Assembly (NCBI GenBank): GCA_903789535.1
Contig: CAIFES010000006.1
Location: 1-64,000 of the forward strand
Reading direction: 5' to 3'
DNA length: 64,000 bases
Source of the DNA: an uncultured Aeriscardovia sp.
GTDB lineage: Bacteria > Actinomycetota > Actinomycetes > Actinomycetales > Bifidobacteriaceae
The first letter of the stretch is position 1, and each line of letters opens with the position of its first letter. A program made the translations under genes and the position numbers. The notes beneath the pieces are model-generated. The model searched no databases, was not told the DNA's origin, and was given only the letters and a program-made list of their open reading frames with translations. This document shows, one piece after another, positions 9,017 to 17,049 of this stretch.

Positions 9017-10303
9017 ATGAGCAAGATCACTGACATCCATGCACGTGAGATCCTTGATTCCCGCGGCAACCCGACGGTCGAGGTCGAGCTGCACACCGAG
9101 GACGGCTCCTTCGGCCTCGGTTCCGTCCCGTCCGGCGCCTCCACCGGTGAGTTCGAGGCCCTCGAGAAGCGCGACGGCGACAAGTCCCGCTTCGGCGGCA
9201 AGGGTGAGCTCTCCGTCGTCGAGGCCCTCAACGGTGAGATCCGCGACGCGGTCCTCGGCTTCGACGCTGCCGACCAGCGCGGCCTCGACCGCAAGCTGAT
9301 CGAGCTCGACGGCACCCCGAACAAGGCACGCTTCGGCGCCAACGCCATCCTCGGCGTCTCCCTCGCCGCCCTGCACGCCTCCGCCAAGTCCGCCGGCGAG
9401 CCGCTCTACCGCTACATCGGCGGCACCAACGGCCACATCATCCCGGTCCCGTGCATGAACGTCCTCAACGGCGGCAAGCACGCCGTCTCCGATGTGGATA
9501 TCCAGGAGTTCATGCTCGTCCCGCTCGGCTTCGATACCTATGCCGAGGCCCTGCGCGCCGGCGCCGAGACGTACCACGCCCTCAAGTCCGTGCTCGTCTC
9601 CAAGAACCTCAACGTCGGTCTGGGCGACGAGGGCGGCTACGCGCCGAACCTCAAGTCCAACAAGGAGGCCTTCGACCTTCTGATGCAGGCCATCGAGAAG
9701 GCCGGCTACAAGCCGGGCGAGCAGATCGCCCTCGCCTTCGACGCCGCCTCCTCCGAGTTCTTCAACAAGGAGGACGGCACCTACAACTTCGACGGCGGCA
9801 AGAAGTCGTCCGAGGAGATGCTCGCCTACTACGAGGGTCTGCTCAAGGACTACCCGGTCGTCTCCATGGAGGATCCGTTCGACGAGGAGAGCTGGGACGA
9901 CTTCGCCAAGCTCACCGCGCAGATCGGCGACAAGGTGCAGATCGTCGGCGATGATCTCTTCGTCACCAACCCGAAGCGCCTGCAGAAGGGCATCGACCTC
10001 AAGGCCGCCAACTCCCTGCTCGTCAAGCTCAACCAGATCGGCTCCGTCACCGAGACCCTCGACGCCATGAAGCTCGCCTACCGCAACGGCTTCACCACCA
10101 TGGTCTCCCACCGTTCCGGCGAGACCCCGGACGACACCATCGCCGATCTGTCCGTGGGTATGAACGCCATGCAGATCAAGTCCGGTGCCCCGGCCCGCGG
10201 CGAGCGCGTCGCCAAGTACAACCAGCTGCTGCGCATCGAGGAGCGTCTGGGTGACGACTCCGAGTACGCCGGCCGCTCCGCCTTCCCGAAGTTCCAGGCC
10301 TGA
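9017..10303 (+). CDS. eno: Enolase
   Basis: This 428-residue phosphopyruvate hydratase converts 2-phosphoglycerate to phosphoenolpyruvate in the lower glycolytic part of the bifid shunt. The family signature is intact: [11 protein letters not shown] near the N-terminus, [19 protein letters not shown], metal-ligand segments SMEDPFDE and VGDDLFVTN, the catalytic Lys in LLVKLNQIG, and [10 protein letters not shown]. Codon use is strongly biased to C/G-ending codons, more so than in its neighbours, consistent with very high expression. GGAAG lies 7 nt upstream of the ATG. The gene is monocistronic and ends in an intrinsic terminator. Bifidobacterial enolase is also known as a surface plasminogen-binding moonlighting protein. 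Confidence 0.98.
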   Translation: MSKITDIHAREILDSRGNPTVEVELHTEDGSFGLGSVPSGASTGEFEALEKRDGDKSRFGGKGELSVVEALNGEIRDAVLGFDAADQRGLDRKLIELDGTPNKARFGANAILGVSLAALHASAKSAGEPLYRYIGGTNGHIIPVPCMNVLNGGKHAVSDVDIQEFMLVPLGFDTYAEALRAGAETYHALKSVLVSKNLNVGLGDEGGYAPNLKSNKEAFDLLMQAIEKAGYKPGEQIALAFDAASSEFFNKEDGTYNFDGGKKSSEEMLAYYEGLLKDYPVVSMEDPFDEESWDDFAKLTAQIGDKVQIVGDDLFVTNPKRLQKGIDLKAANSLLVKLNQIGSVTETLDAMKLAYRNGFTTMVSHRSGETPDDTIADLSVGMNAMQIKSGAPARGERVAKYNQLLRIEERLGDDSEYAGRSAFPKFQA

Positions 10304-10380
10304 GACCTGCTCTTCGCGCCGGCTTTGATCGGCTTTCCGGATCCGGCCTGATTTTCAGGTCCGCGATCTGAGAAATAAGA

Positions 10381-10418
10381 GGAGCCTGTGACGCGAGCAA
10401 CGCCGCAGGCTCCCTTTG
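10381..10418 (+). terminator. Intrinsic terminator of eno
   Basis: GGAGCCTG and CAGGCTCC form an 8-bp stem with a 17-nt loop, followed by CTTTG. It lies 78 nt after the eno stop. Confidence 0.7.
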
Positions 10419-10507
10419 TATCTTGTTTTGTATCGTGTATCCGTTTTGTTCGTCTGTTCTGTCGTGCGGCCATACCAGAACATTGACCGATATGTGATTT
10501 TCGTCAC

Positions 10508-10540
10508 AAAAAAAGGCTGCCCTCACACAGAGGGCAGCCT
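10508..10540 (-). terminator. Intrinsic terminator of the amino-acid ABC operon
   Basis: On the minus strand AGGCTGCCCT and AGGGCAGCCT form a 10-bp stem with a 7-nt loop, followed by seven Ts. It lies about 46 nt after the ABC ATPase stop. Confidence 0.92.
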
Positions 10541-10586
10541 AGGGAATCCTCTGCCGGGGAATCCTATCAGGCAATCAGCGAGGTGC

Positions 10587-11498
10587 TCAGAACCCGCGGA
10601 AGTGGCTGAAGAACTCCTTCGTGGCCGGATCCTGCGACTCGTCCATCACCTGCCTCGGCGTGCCGTCCTGGGCGATCACGCCGTTTCGCAGCAGCACCAC
10701 GCGGTCGGCGGCGTCATGGGCGAAGCTCATCTCGTGCGTGGCCATGAGGATGGTGGTGCCCTGCTTCTTGAGCTCGGTGACCATGTCGAGCACCTCGCCC
10801 ACGAGCATGGGGTCGAGCGCGGAGGTGATCTCGTCGAGCAGGAGCAGCTTCGGGCTTGTCATGAGCGCGCGGGCGATGGCGACGCGCTGCTGCTGGCCGC
10901 CGGAGAGCCTGCGCGGGTACGAGTCGGCCTTCTGGTCCATCTTGATGCGGGCAAGAAGATCCATCGCCCGGTCCTGCGCCTTTTTCTTGTCCCAGTGGTG
11001 CACCTTGATAGCCGCGAGCGTGAGGTTCTTGAGCACCGTCATGTGCGGGAACAGGTTGAACTGCTGGAAGACGACGCCGATCTGGGCGCGTACCTCGTCC
11101 GCATTGGCACGCGGGTCGGTGATGTCCTGGCCGTTGAGCCAGATCTGCCCATCGCTGACCTGCTCGAGCAGGTTGGCGCAGCGCATGAGGGTCGATTTGC
11201 CCGAGCCGGAGGGGCCGAGCAGGGCGACGACCTCGTGCTCGTGGACGTCGAAGGAGACGCCGCGCAGCACCTTCGTGCTCCCGTAGCTCTTCTTGACGTC
11301 CTGCAGGCGCAGGACGACACGGTCGGCACCGGTCTGGACGGGCGGCTGCGCGCCCGGCTCCGGGTCGGGCACGAGCAGCGCCTGCCGTTCGGCACGCGTG
11401 AGGCGCTCGGCCTTCTTCTCTTCCTCCGAGCGTTCCCTCTCGGACTGGTCGGCAGAATCGACCCTGTCGCCGGCAGGACTCCAGTGGATGAGGCTCAT
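10587..11498 (-). CDS. Polar amino-acid ABC transporter ATP-binding protein
   Basis: This 303-residue ATPase energises the permease encoded just upstream in the same operon. Walker A is GPSGSGKST, the Q-loop is FQQFNLFPH, the signature is LSGGQQQRVAIARAL, Walker B is LLLLDEITSALDP and the switch His is in MATHEMSF. This matches the GlnQ/HisP (PAAT) family. The first 60 or so residues are a charged, Glu/Arg-rich extension absent from typical GlnQ (about 240 aa). The ATG overlaps the permease stop by 4 nt (ATGA), so translation is coupled. A strong terminator follows. Confidence 0.93.
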   Translation of the reverse strand: MSLIHWSPAGDRVDSADQSERERSEEEKKAERLTRAERQALLVPDPEPGAQPPVQTGADRVVLRLQDVKKSYGSTKVLRGVSFDVHEHEVVALLGPSGSGKSTLMRCANLLEQVSDGQIWLNGQDITDPRANADEVRAQIGVVFQQFNLFPHMTVLKNLTLAAIKVHHWDKKKAQDRAMDLLARIKMDQKADSYPRRLSGGQQQRVAIARALMTSPKLLLLDEITSALDPMLVGEVLDMVTELKKQGTTILMATHEMSFAHDAADRVVLLRNGVIAQDGTPRQVMDESQDPATKEFFSHFRGF

Positions 11499-12373
11499 AC
11501 GGTTCCCCCGTTCTGCTCGCGCTTGCGAAGACGCGCGGAATACCAGTCATTGAGGAGGATGAACGGCACGCTGGCGAGGATGAACAGCAGGCTCGCCACC
11601 ACGTACGGCGTGAAGTTGTACGTCTGGGCCACCTGCACCTGCGCGGCGCGCACGGCGTCGATGGCGCCGAGCACAGAGATGAGGCCCGCGTCCTTCTGCA
11701 TGCCGATGAAATCGTTGACAAGGGCGGGTGCCACGCTGCGCAGCGCCTGCGGGATGACGACGAGCCGGATGGTCTGGCCCGAGGTGAGCCCGAGCGAGCG
11801 GGCCGAGGCGCGCTGGGCGGGGCTGACGTCCTCGAACCCGGCACGCAGCACCTCGGAGACGTAGGTGGAGTAGCACAGGATGATGGCCACGGTCCCGAGC
11901 AGCGCGGCGGGGATGCGGCCGAAGATGCCCAGGCCCGGGATGCCGAAACCGATGAGGTAGAGCACCACGAGCATCGGCACGCCGCGCATGAGCGTGGTGT
12001 AGACGGCGGTGATCACGCGCAGCGGGAACAGCACGGCGGAGGTGCTCGTGCGGATGATCGCCAGCAGCGTGCCGAGGATCGCCACACCGATCACGGAGAA
12101 GAACAGGACCTCCCCGTTGAGGGCGAGGCCCTTGAGCACCTCGGGGAACGACTCGGCGAAATATTTGGGCGAGAAGAATGTCTCGCGCACGCGCGGCCAG
12201 CCGGGCGAGAAGTGCAGGCCAAGAGCCACGAGCACGGCGAGAATGAGCGTGCTCGCCAGGGAGATGCCCACGGACTTGAGGCTCTGGGTGCGCCGGTACT
12301 CGCGCCGGCTCTGCTCCACGCCGCTCAGGCCCGGGTCATCGGCGGGGAAAATGACGGAGGAGAACGATGCCAT
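11495..12373 (-). CDS. Polar amino-acid ABC transporter permease
   Basis: This 292-residue membrane protein of the HisM/GlnP family has about five membrane segments. It contains the EAA-type cytoplasmic loop VSPAQRASARSLGLTSGQ followed by IRLVVIPQALRSVAP, which docks on the ATPase. The track starts at 12457, but that would overlap the binding-protein gene with a low-complexity Pro/Arg leader. The ATG at 12373, 10 nt after the binding-protein stop, is preferred. Only one permease gene is present, so the transporter probably uses a homodimeric channel. It acts in the cytoplasmic membrane with the flanking ATPase and lipoprotein. Confidence 0.93.
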   Translation of the reverse strand: MASFSSVIFPADDPGLSGVEQSRREYRRTQSLKSVGISLASTLILAVLVALGLHFSPGWPRVRETFFSPKYFAESFPEVLKGLALNGEVLFFSVIGVAILGTLLAIIRTSTSAVLFPLRVITAVYTTLMRGVPMLVVLYLIGFGIPGLGIFGRIPAALLGTVAIILCYSTYVSEVLRAGFEDVSPAQRASARSLGLTSGQTIRLVVIPQALRSVAPALVNDFIGMQKDAGLISVLGAIDAVRAAQVQVAQTYNFTPYVVASLLFILASVPFILLNDWYSARLRKREQNGGTV

Positions 12374-12383
12374 GCGCGGCCGC

Positions 12384-13271
12384 TCACTTCTTGAGGGTCG
12401 GCACGCCGGTGGTGTAGTCGGCAAGCCACTTCTTCTGCAGGGCGGCGAGGCTGCCATCCTTCTTCATGGCGTTGAGCGCCTTGGTGACGACCGGCGTGAG
12501 CGAGGAGCCCTTCGGCAGCACGAAGCCAAAACCGTATTTATCCTCGGTGCCCGGGATCTGGCCGACCACCTTGCCGTCGCGCACCTGCTTTGTGCGCACC
12601 ATGTTGACGCTGATGGTGGTGGCGGTCACGAGCGCGTCGATCTGGCCGGAGTCGAGCGCCTCGACGGCGTCGGCGTTGGTGTCGAACACCTTGGTGTTGT
12701 CGGAGACGGACTTGGCCACGTTGTACGACTCGGTGCCCACCATGGCGCCCACGAGCGCGTGGCGGAAATCGGAGACCTTGGTGGCGTTGGCGAACTTGCC
12801 GCGCTTGGAGACGAGGAGCGCCTGGGTGCCCTTGAAGTAGCTCGGGGAGAAGTCGACGGCTTTGCGGCGCTCGGGGGTGATGCCGAACTCCTGCATGGCC
12901 ATGTCCCAGTCCTTGGGGCCGGGGGCGATGCCGGCCTCGTAGGTGCAGCGCGTCCATTTGACCTGTTTGGCGGAATAGCCCATGCGCTTGGCGAGCGCGT
13001 AGACGAGGGCAGACTCAAAGCCCTTGCCGCTCTGCGGCTTGTTGTCGAACACCCACGGCGTGTAGGCGGGCAGGCCGGCAGCCACAGTGAGGGTGTTCTT
13101 GGCGACGGTGTTGTATGAGGCGGTCTTCGCGGACGCCGCGGTGGACGTCGCGGAGCCGGCGGAGGCGGAGGAGGCGCCTGTGCTGCCGCACGCCGCCGTG
13201 AGGGCAAGCGCGGCCACGGTGCCGGTGGCGGTGAGCAAACGGATGAGATGTCGTGCTTGGCGGATGGTCAT
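12384..13271 (-). CDS. Amino-acid ABC transporter substrate-binding lipoprotein
   Basis: This 295-residue extracellular solute-binding protein of family 3 is the first gene of the three-gene importer operon. It has a lipoprotein signal peptide with lipobox LTAAC (Cys at about residue 28), a Ser/Ala-rich tether, then a two-lobe domain containing KGFESALVYALAKRMGY, WDMAMQEFGITPERRKAVDFS and GAMVGTES. These match polar amino-acid binding proteins. The exact amino acid cannot be assigned. GAGAAGGATCAC precedes the ATG. An AT-rich stretch at 13382-13430, unusual here, probably holds the operon promoter. Confidence 0.92.
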   Translation of the reverse strand: MTIRQARHLIRLLTATGTVAALALTAACGSTGASSASAGSATSTAASAKTASYNTVAKNTLTVAAGLPAYTPWVFDNKPQSGKGFESALVYALAKRMGYSAKQVKWTRCTYEAGIAPGPKDWDMAMQEFGITPERRKAVDFSPSYFKGTQALLVSKRGKFANATKVSDFRHALVGAMVGTESYNVAKSVSDNTKVFDTNADAVEALDSGQIDALVTATTISVNMVRTKQVRDGKVVGQIPGTEDKYGFGFVLPKGSSLTPVVTKALNAMKKDGSLAALQKKWLADYTTGVPTLKK

Positions 13272-13469
13272 GTGATCCTTCTCAATGCCTCGAAAGCGAG
13301 CCCGTCCCCCGGCTCTCCGACCGACGGGGCGGACATCGTCCGGCGATCTCGACGCGGGGACGACGCGACCACCGTACCGGCACTTTTATTTCGATTTGGT
13401 TTCCAATTGATGAATTAACACATGTCGTGTTTGTTTCCCGCTGTCGTGGCCACGCGAAAGTCTAAACGC

Positions 13470-14315
13470 ATGGACACACGCAATAACAAGCCCATCGCTA
13501 TCCTGACCGCCCTGTATTCCGAGGCGGAGGTCTTTCTCGACGCTCTTGATGACAAAAAAATTCTGAAACAATTTGGATCACTTTACGCCACCGGAACGCT
13601 GCATGGCGTGCCGGCCGTCGTCTGCGTGGGCGGCGAGGGCCGTGCCGCCTCCGCGGCCGCCGCGCAGACGCTGTGCTGCCTCTACCATCCCCGGGCGTTG
13701 ATCTTCTCCGGCATCGCCGGCAGCATCAGCCCGCGCCTGGAGGTGGGCGACATCATCCTGTGCCGCAGCCTGCTGTACATGGAGACGAACACGAAGGTCA
13801 TCGCCGAATGCGACCCGTGGCAGGCACGCTTCTCCTCCGCACCGCAGCTGGTCGACCTCGCCCGCGCCGTGGCCGACGCGCAGGGCTATGCCCGCATCCC
13901 CTCGCTCGAGGAGGACGCGGCCGCCGGACGCGACGTGGACACCGTGAGGCCCGAAGGCGCGGCGCCGCGCTACATGATCGGCACCATCACCACGAGCGAC
14001 CAGTTCAACACCGACCCGCAGGTGCTCGCCCACACACGCCGCGATCTGCACGGCGACGGCGAGGAGATGGAGGGCGCCTCCGCGGCCCACATCAGCGCGA
14101 AGAACCGCGTGCCGTTCCTCGCCATCCGCTCGATCAGCAACCCGTGCGGCCAGAGCCCGCAGCAGCTCGAGGCGCAGCAGGACACCATGCGCAGCACGGC
14201 CCACGCCGCCGCGCATCTGGGTCTGGGCGTGATCGCCGAGCTCGCGCACCGTCCCGACGACTGGCTCGAGCCGGCCGCGGTCGGCACCCCCGGCCCGGAC
14301 GCCTACACGTTCTGA
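13470..14315 (+). CDS. MTAN/PNP-superfamily nucleosidase-like protein
   Basis: This 281-residue nucleoside phosphorylase/hydrolase-fold protein has IFSGIAGSISPRLEVGDI (phosphate/ribose-binding segment), TTSDQF, and EEMEGASAAHI, where the Glu normally contacts the ribose 2'-OH. These match 5'-methylthioadenosine/S-adenosylhomocysteine nucleosidase and relatives. In the position where MtnN has the catalytic Asp (ISD) this protein reads IRSISNPCG, so Asp is replaced by Asn as in 6-oxopurine phosphorylases; its substrate may differ from MTA/SAH. The ATG at 13470 is preferred over 13422, since the family N-terminus begins at PIAILTALYSEA. It is divergent from the ABC operon. Confidence 0.78.
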   Translation: MDTRNNKPIAILTALYSEAEVFLDALDDKKILKQFGSLYATGTLHGVPAVVCVGGEGRAASAAAAQTLCCLYHPRALIFSGIAGSISPRLEVGDIILCRSLLYMETNTKVIAECDPWQARFSSAPQLVDLARAVADAQGYARIPSLEEDAAAGRDVDTVRPEGAAPRYMIGTITTSDQFNTDPQVLAHTRRDLHGDGEEMEGASAAHISAKNRVPFLAIRSISNPCGQSPQQLEAQQDTMRSTAHAAAHLGLGVIAELAHRPDDWLEPAAVGTPGPDAYTF

Positions 14316-14461
14316 GACGGGGTTTCGCAGGAAATTCTCTGAGGGCTTCTCCCAGCACGCAGATTCGGCGGGCGCGGTATTTTTCTGCCTGTCAACACGC
14401 GCAGTGATCGCAACACATGCAGTGATCGGCACAGGAAGATCGAAGAAGGAGAGGCAGAAAA

Positions 14462-15772
14462 ATGAGCAGTTCCGTTACCGCGGCCCGCACACAGGCCGGC
14501 ACCGCCCCCGAGCAGGGCGGTCGTTTCACCGGCAAGGCCATCCTGCAGCTGCTGAGCCTGTCGTTCATGTCGTTCGCGCTGGGCATGTCGCAGTTCCTCA
14601 TCGTCGGCATGCTGCCCTCGGTGGCGAGCGGGCTGAAGATCAGCCCCGCCGTGGCCAACCAGCTCACCGTCTGGTATGCGATCGGCGTCTGCGCGGGCCT
14701 GGCCCTGCTGCCCATCGCGCGCAAGGTGACCGCGCGCTGGTTCATGTTCCTCATGGGCGCGCTCATCCTGCTGGGCAACCTGCTCACCTTCGCGCTCGGC
14801 AACTGGGCCGCGGGCGCCTGGGGCTGGCTGCTCTTCTCCCGCTTCATCGCCGGTCTGCCGCACGGCACATTCTTCGGCGCCGACTCGCTGCTCGCACCGC
14901 GCCTCGCCCCCAAAGGCAAGGAGGGCCAGGGCCTGTCGATCGTGGTGACCGGCCAGACCGTCGCCAATATCATCGGCGTGCCGGTCGGCGCGGCACTGGC
15001 CGCCTCCATCGGCTGGGCGAACGTCTACCTCATCATCGTCGCCGTCGCCGCCGTGGCGATGATCCTCGCCGCCGCCACCCTGCCGGACCTGCTCATCGTC
15101 GACCAGAACAAACAGAAGAAGGGCGTCGTCGTCTCCGCCATGCGCCACGCCCCGTTCTGGGTCGGCCTCATCGCCATCTATCTGGGCGCCACCGGCTACT
15201 TCACCTGGTACAACAACGTGAGCAGCTGGGCCACGCAGGACGGGCACTTCACCTCCGGCGGCTTCACCGCGCTGAGCACCACCTGGATGCTCGTGGTGGC
15301 CGGCATCGGCATGTTCATCGGCTCCACGCTCTCCGGGCGCCTCGTCGACAAGTGGTCGCCCGCGCGCTCGACCACGTTCGGCCTCGTGTGGGAATGCGTC
15401 GCGCTGCTGCTCGTCGCCCTGCTCACCCCGGTGCTCCCCGGCAATGCCTGGCTCGTCTATGTGCTCGTCTTCCTCGCCACCTGCTCGCTGTTCTATGTCT
15501 CCGGCACGCCGGCGCAGCTCGTCGCCAATGATCTGACGGCCGCAGGCCTGACGGGCGGCGTCGTGTTCAACCTCGCCGTCAACGCCGGCAACTTCACCGG
15601 CACGCTCATCTCCGGCCCGGTCGAGGAGGCGAGCGGCACATGGGGCACGGCCGCCTGGCTCGGCTTCGGCATCGCGCTCGTCTCGCTCGTCCTGTTCTTC
15701 TACCTCATCAAGAATGAGGACAAGAACCGTGCCACGCTCGTGGGCGAGGTCGAGGGCGGAAAGATCGACTGA
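14462..15772 (+). CDS. MFS transporter, DHA1 family
   Basis: This 436-residue protein has twelve membrane segments and the same TM1 signature as the transporter at 7438-8763 (FALGMSQFLIVGMLP here). TM4-5 contains GLPHGTFFGADS, and motif C-like VVTGQTVANIIGVPVG suggests an efflux antiporter. The substrate is unknown. AAGGAGAGG lies about 6 nt before the ATG. Its stop overlaps the ATG of the next gene (TGATG), so both are probably co-translated. Confidence 0.88.
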   Translation: MSSSVTAARTQAGTAPEQGGRFTGKAILQLLSLSFMSFALGMSQFLIVGMLPSVASGLKISPAVANQLTVWYAIGVCAGLALLPIARKVTARWFMFLMGALILLGNLLTFALGNWAAGAWGWLLFSRFIAGLPHGTFFGADSLLAPRLAPKGKEGQGLSIVVTGQTVANIIGVPVGAALAASIGWANVYLIIVAVAAVAMILAAATLPDLLIVDQNKQKKGVVVSAMRHAPFWVGLIAIYLGATGYFTWYNNVSSWATQDGHFTSGGFTALSTTWMLVVAGIGMFIGSTLSGRLVDKWSPARSTTFGLVWECVALLLVALLTPVLPGNAWLVYVLVFLATCSLFYVSGTPAQLVANDLTAAGLTGGVVFNLAVNAGNFTGTLISGPVEEASGTWGTAAWLGFGIALVSLVLFFYLIKNEDKNRATLVGEVEGGKID

Positions 15773-16812
15773 TGGCCCGTCGCACGCGCGCCGGCTCCGG
15801 CCGCTCCGGCTCGGCCGGGCGGTCGTCCGGTGCCCCGCGCCCGACCCGACAGCGCACAGCCCGACAGCAGTCGGGCGAAAAGTACTCTGCACGGACGCGA
15901 ACCTCACGTCAGCGCCCTGCCCGGCGCCGGCCTTCCTCCCGCCGCAGTTCCTCGCGTTCTTCTTCGTACGCCCGCTCGCGCGGCGGAACACGGACGGCCG
16001 ACCAGAATCTGTCGAAAAGCCGGGCGATCCTGCTCGTCTGCCTCATCACCGTCCTCGCCGTCGCCTTCGCCGGCCTCATGGCCCACGAGCATGACCTCGC
16101 GCAGCTGAAACAGAGCCAGACGAGCGAGGCGGAGAAATATGATTTCAACCCCGGCCGCATCGTCTCGGACGCGAAATTCTTCGACTCCTCGGCGATGACC
16201 GCCACGCAGGTGCAGGCGTTTCTCAACGAGAAGGGCGCCGCCTGCACGGGTGACATGTGCCTGCGCTCCGCCGCCTTCGCCACGCGCTCGATCGCCAAGG
16301 ACGCCGAGTGCAACGGCTACGAGGGCGGGGGCAGGCAGTCGGCGGCGCGGATCATCGACCAGACTGCCCGCAGTTGCCGGATCAGCCAGCGCACGCTGCT
16401 CGTCATGCTCGAAAAAGAGCAGGGCCTGATCCGCACCACCCAGCCCACCACGCGCAAATACGCCGCCGCCATGGGTCTTTCCTGCCCCGACACGGCAAAG
16501 TGCGACACCACGTATGCCGGCTTCTTCGAGCAGGTGTACGGGGCGGCCAGGCGGCTTCGCTACTACCAGGACCATCCCGACCAGTACAACTATCATTCCG
16601 GCCGGGTGAACACGATCGCCTACAGCCCTGATTCCTCCTGCGGCACCGGTCGTGTGTACATCGAGAACACGGCGACCGCGCTGCTGTACATCTACACGCC
16701 CTACCAGCCCAACAAGGCGGCGCTTTCCGGCTCGTTCGGCGACCGCTGCTCCTCGTACGGCAACCTCAATTTCTCGCGCCTGTGGAGGCAGTGGTTCGGC
16801 TCGACCGACTGA
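15772..16812 (+). CDS. Membrane-anchored exported protein with lytic-transglycosylase-like segment
   Basis: This 346-residue protein has a very basic Arg/Ser-rich cytoplasmic N-terminus (1-80), one membrane anchor (SRAILLVCLITVLAVAFAGLM, about 83-103) and an extracellular domain. That domain has six or more Cys that could form disulfides, and LLVMLEKEQGLI, which resembles the catalytic Glu helix of lytic transglycosylase or glucosaminidase folds. Late motifs are YHSGRVNTIAYSP and ALYIYTPYQPNKAAL (with one intervening residue). Similar proteins are often annotated hypothetical or haemagglutinin-like in actinobacteria. A peptidoglycan-binding or -cleaving role is inferred, not shown. It overlaps the upstream MFS stop by one base. 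Confidence 0.65.
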   Translation: MARRTRAGSGRSGSAGRSSGAPRPTRQRTARQQSGEKYSARTRTSRQRPARRRPSSRRSSSRSSSYARSRGGTRTADQNLSKSRAILLVCLITVLAVAFAGLMAHEHDLAQLKQSQTSEAEKYDFNPGRIVSDAKFFDSSAMTATQVQAFLNEKGAACTGDMCLRSAAFATRSIAKDAECNGYEGGGRQSAARIIDQTARSCRISQRTLLVMLEKEQGLIRTTQPTTRKYAAAMGLSCPDTAKCDTTYAGFFEQVYGAARRLRYYQDHPDQYNYHSGRVNTIAYSPDSSCGTGRVYIENTATALLYIYTPYQPNKAALSGSFGDRCSSYGNLNFSRLWRQWFGSTD

Positions 16813-16945
16813 CGCCCTGCCAGGCAGGAATGATCCGCCCCGCCCGATGGTCTGCGCGGCCTGATGACCCGCACATGGCTCACACGCTGGAAGTCCGGCC
16901 CGCGCTACGGGCTGTGTAGCGGTGGTAGAATTGATGCTCTGGTGC

Positions 16946-16985
16946 GCGGCGCCCGCCTGACAAAATGCGGGTCGCCGCCTTTTGT
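16946..16985 (+). terminator. Intrinsic terminator before the P-type ATPase gene
   Basis: GCGGCGCCCGC pairs with GCGGGTCGCCGC (one bulge, 10-nt loop), followed by CTTTTGTTGTTTTC. It lies 134 nt after the previous stop and about 65 nt before the ATPase start, so it could also act as an attenuator for the ATPase gene. Confidence 0.75.
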
Positions 16986-17049
16986 TGTTTTCGGCAGCGA
17001 CAGAGAACAACAGTCGTAAGGAATGCCAGTCGCGGAAACAGAAGTAACA

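Noticed and set aside
14303-15991. 562-aa minus-strand ORF
   Set aside because: Antisense to the MFS gene; Glu/Arg/Gly low complexity without any domain.
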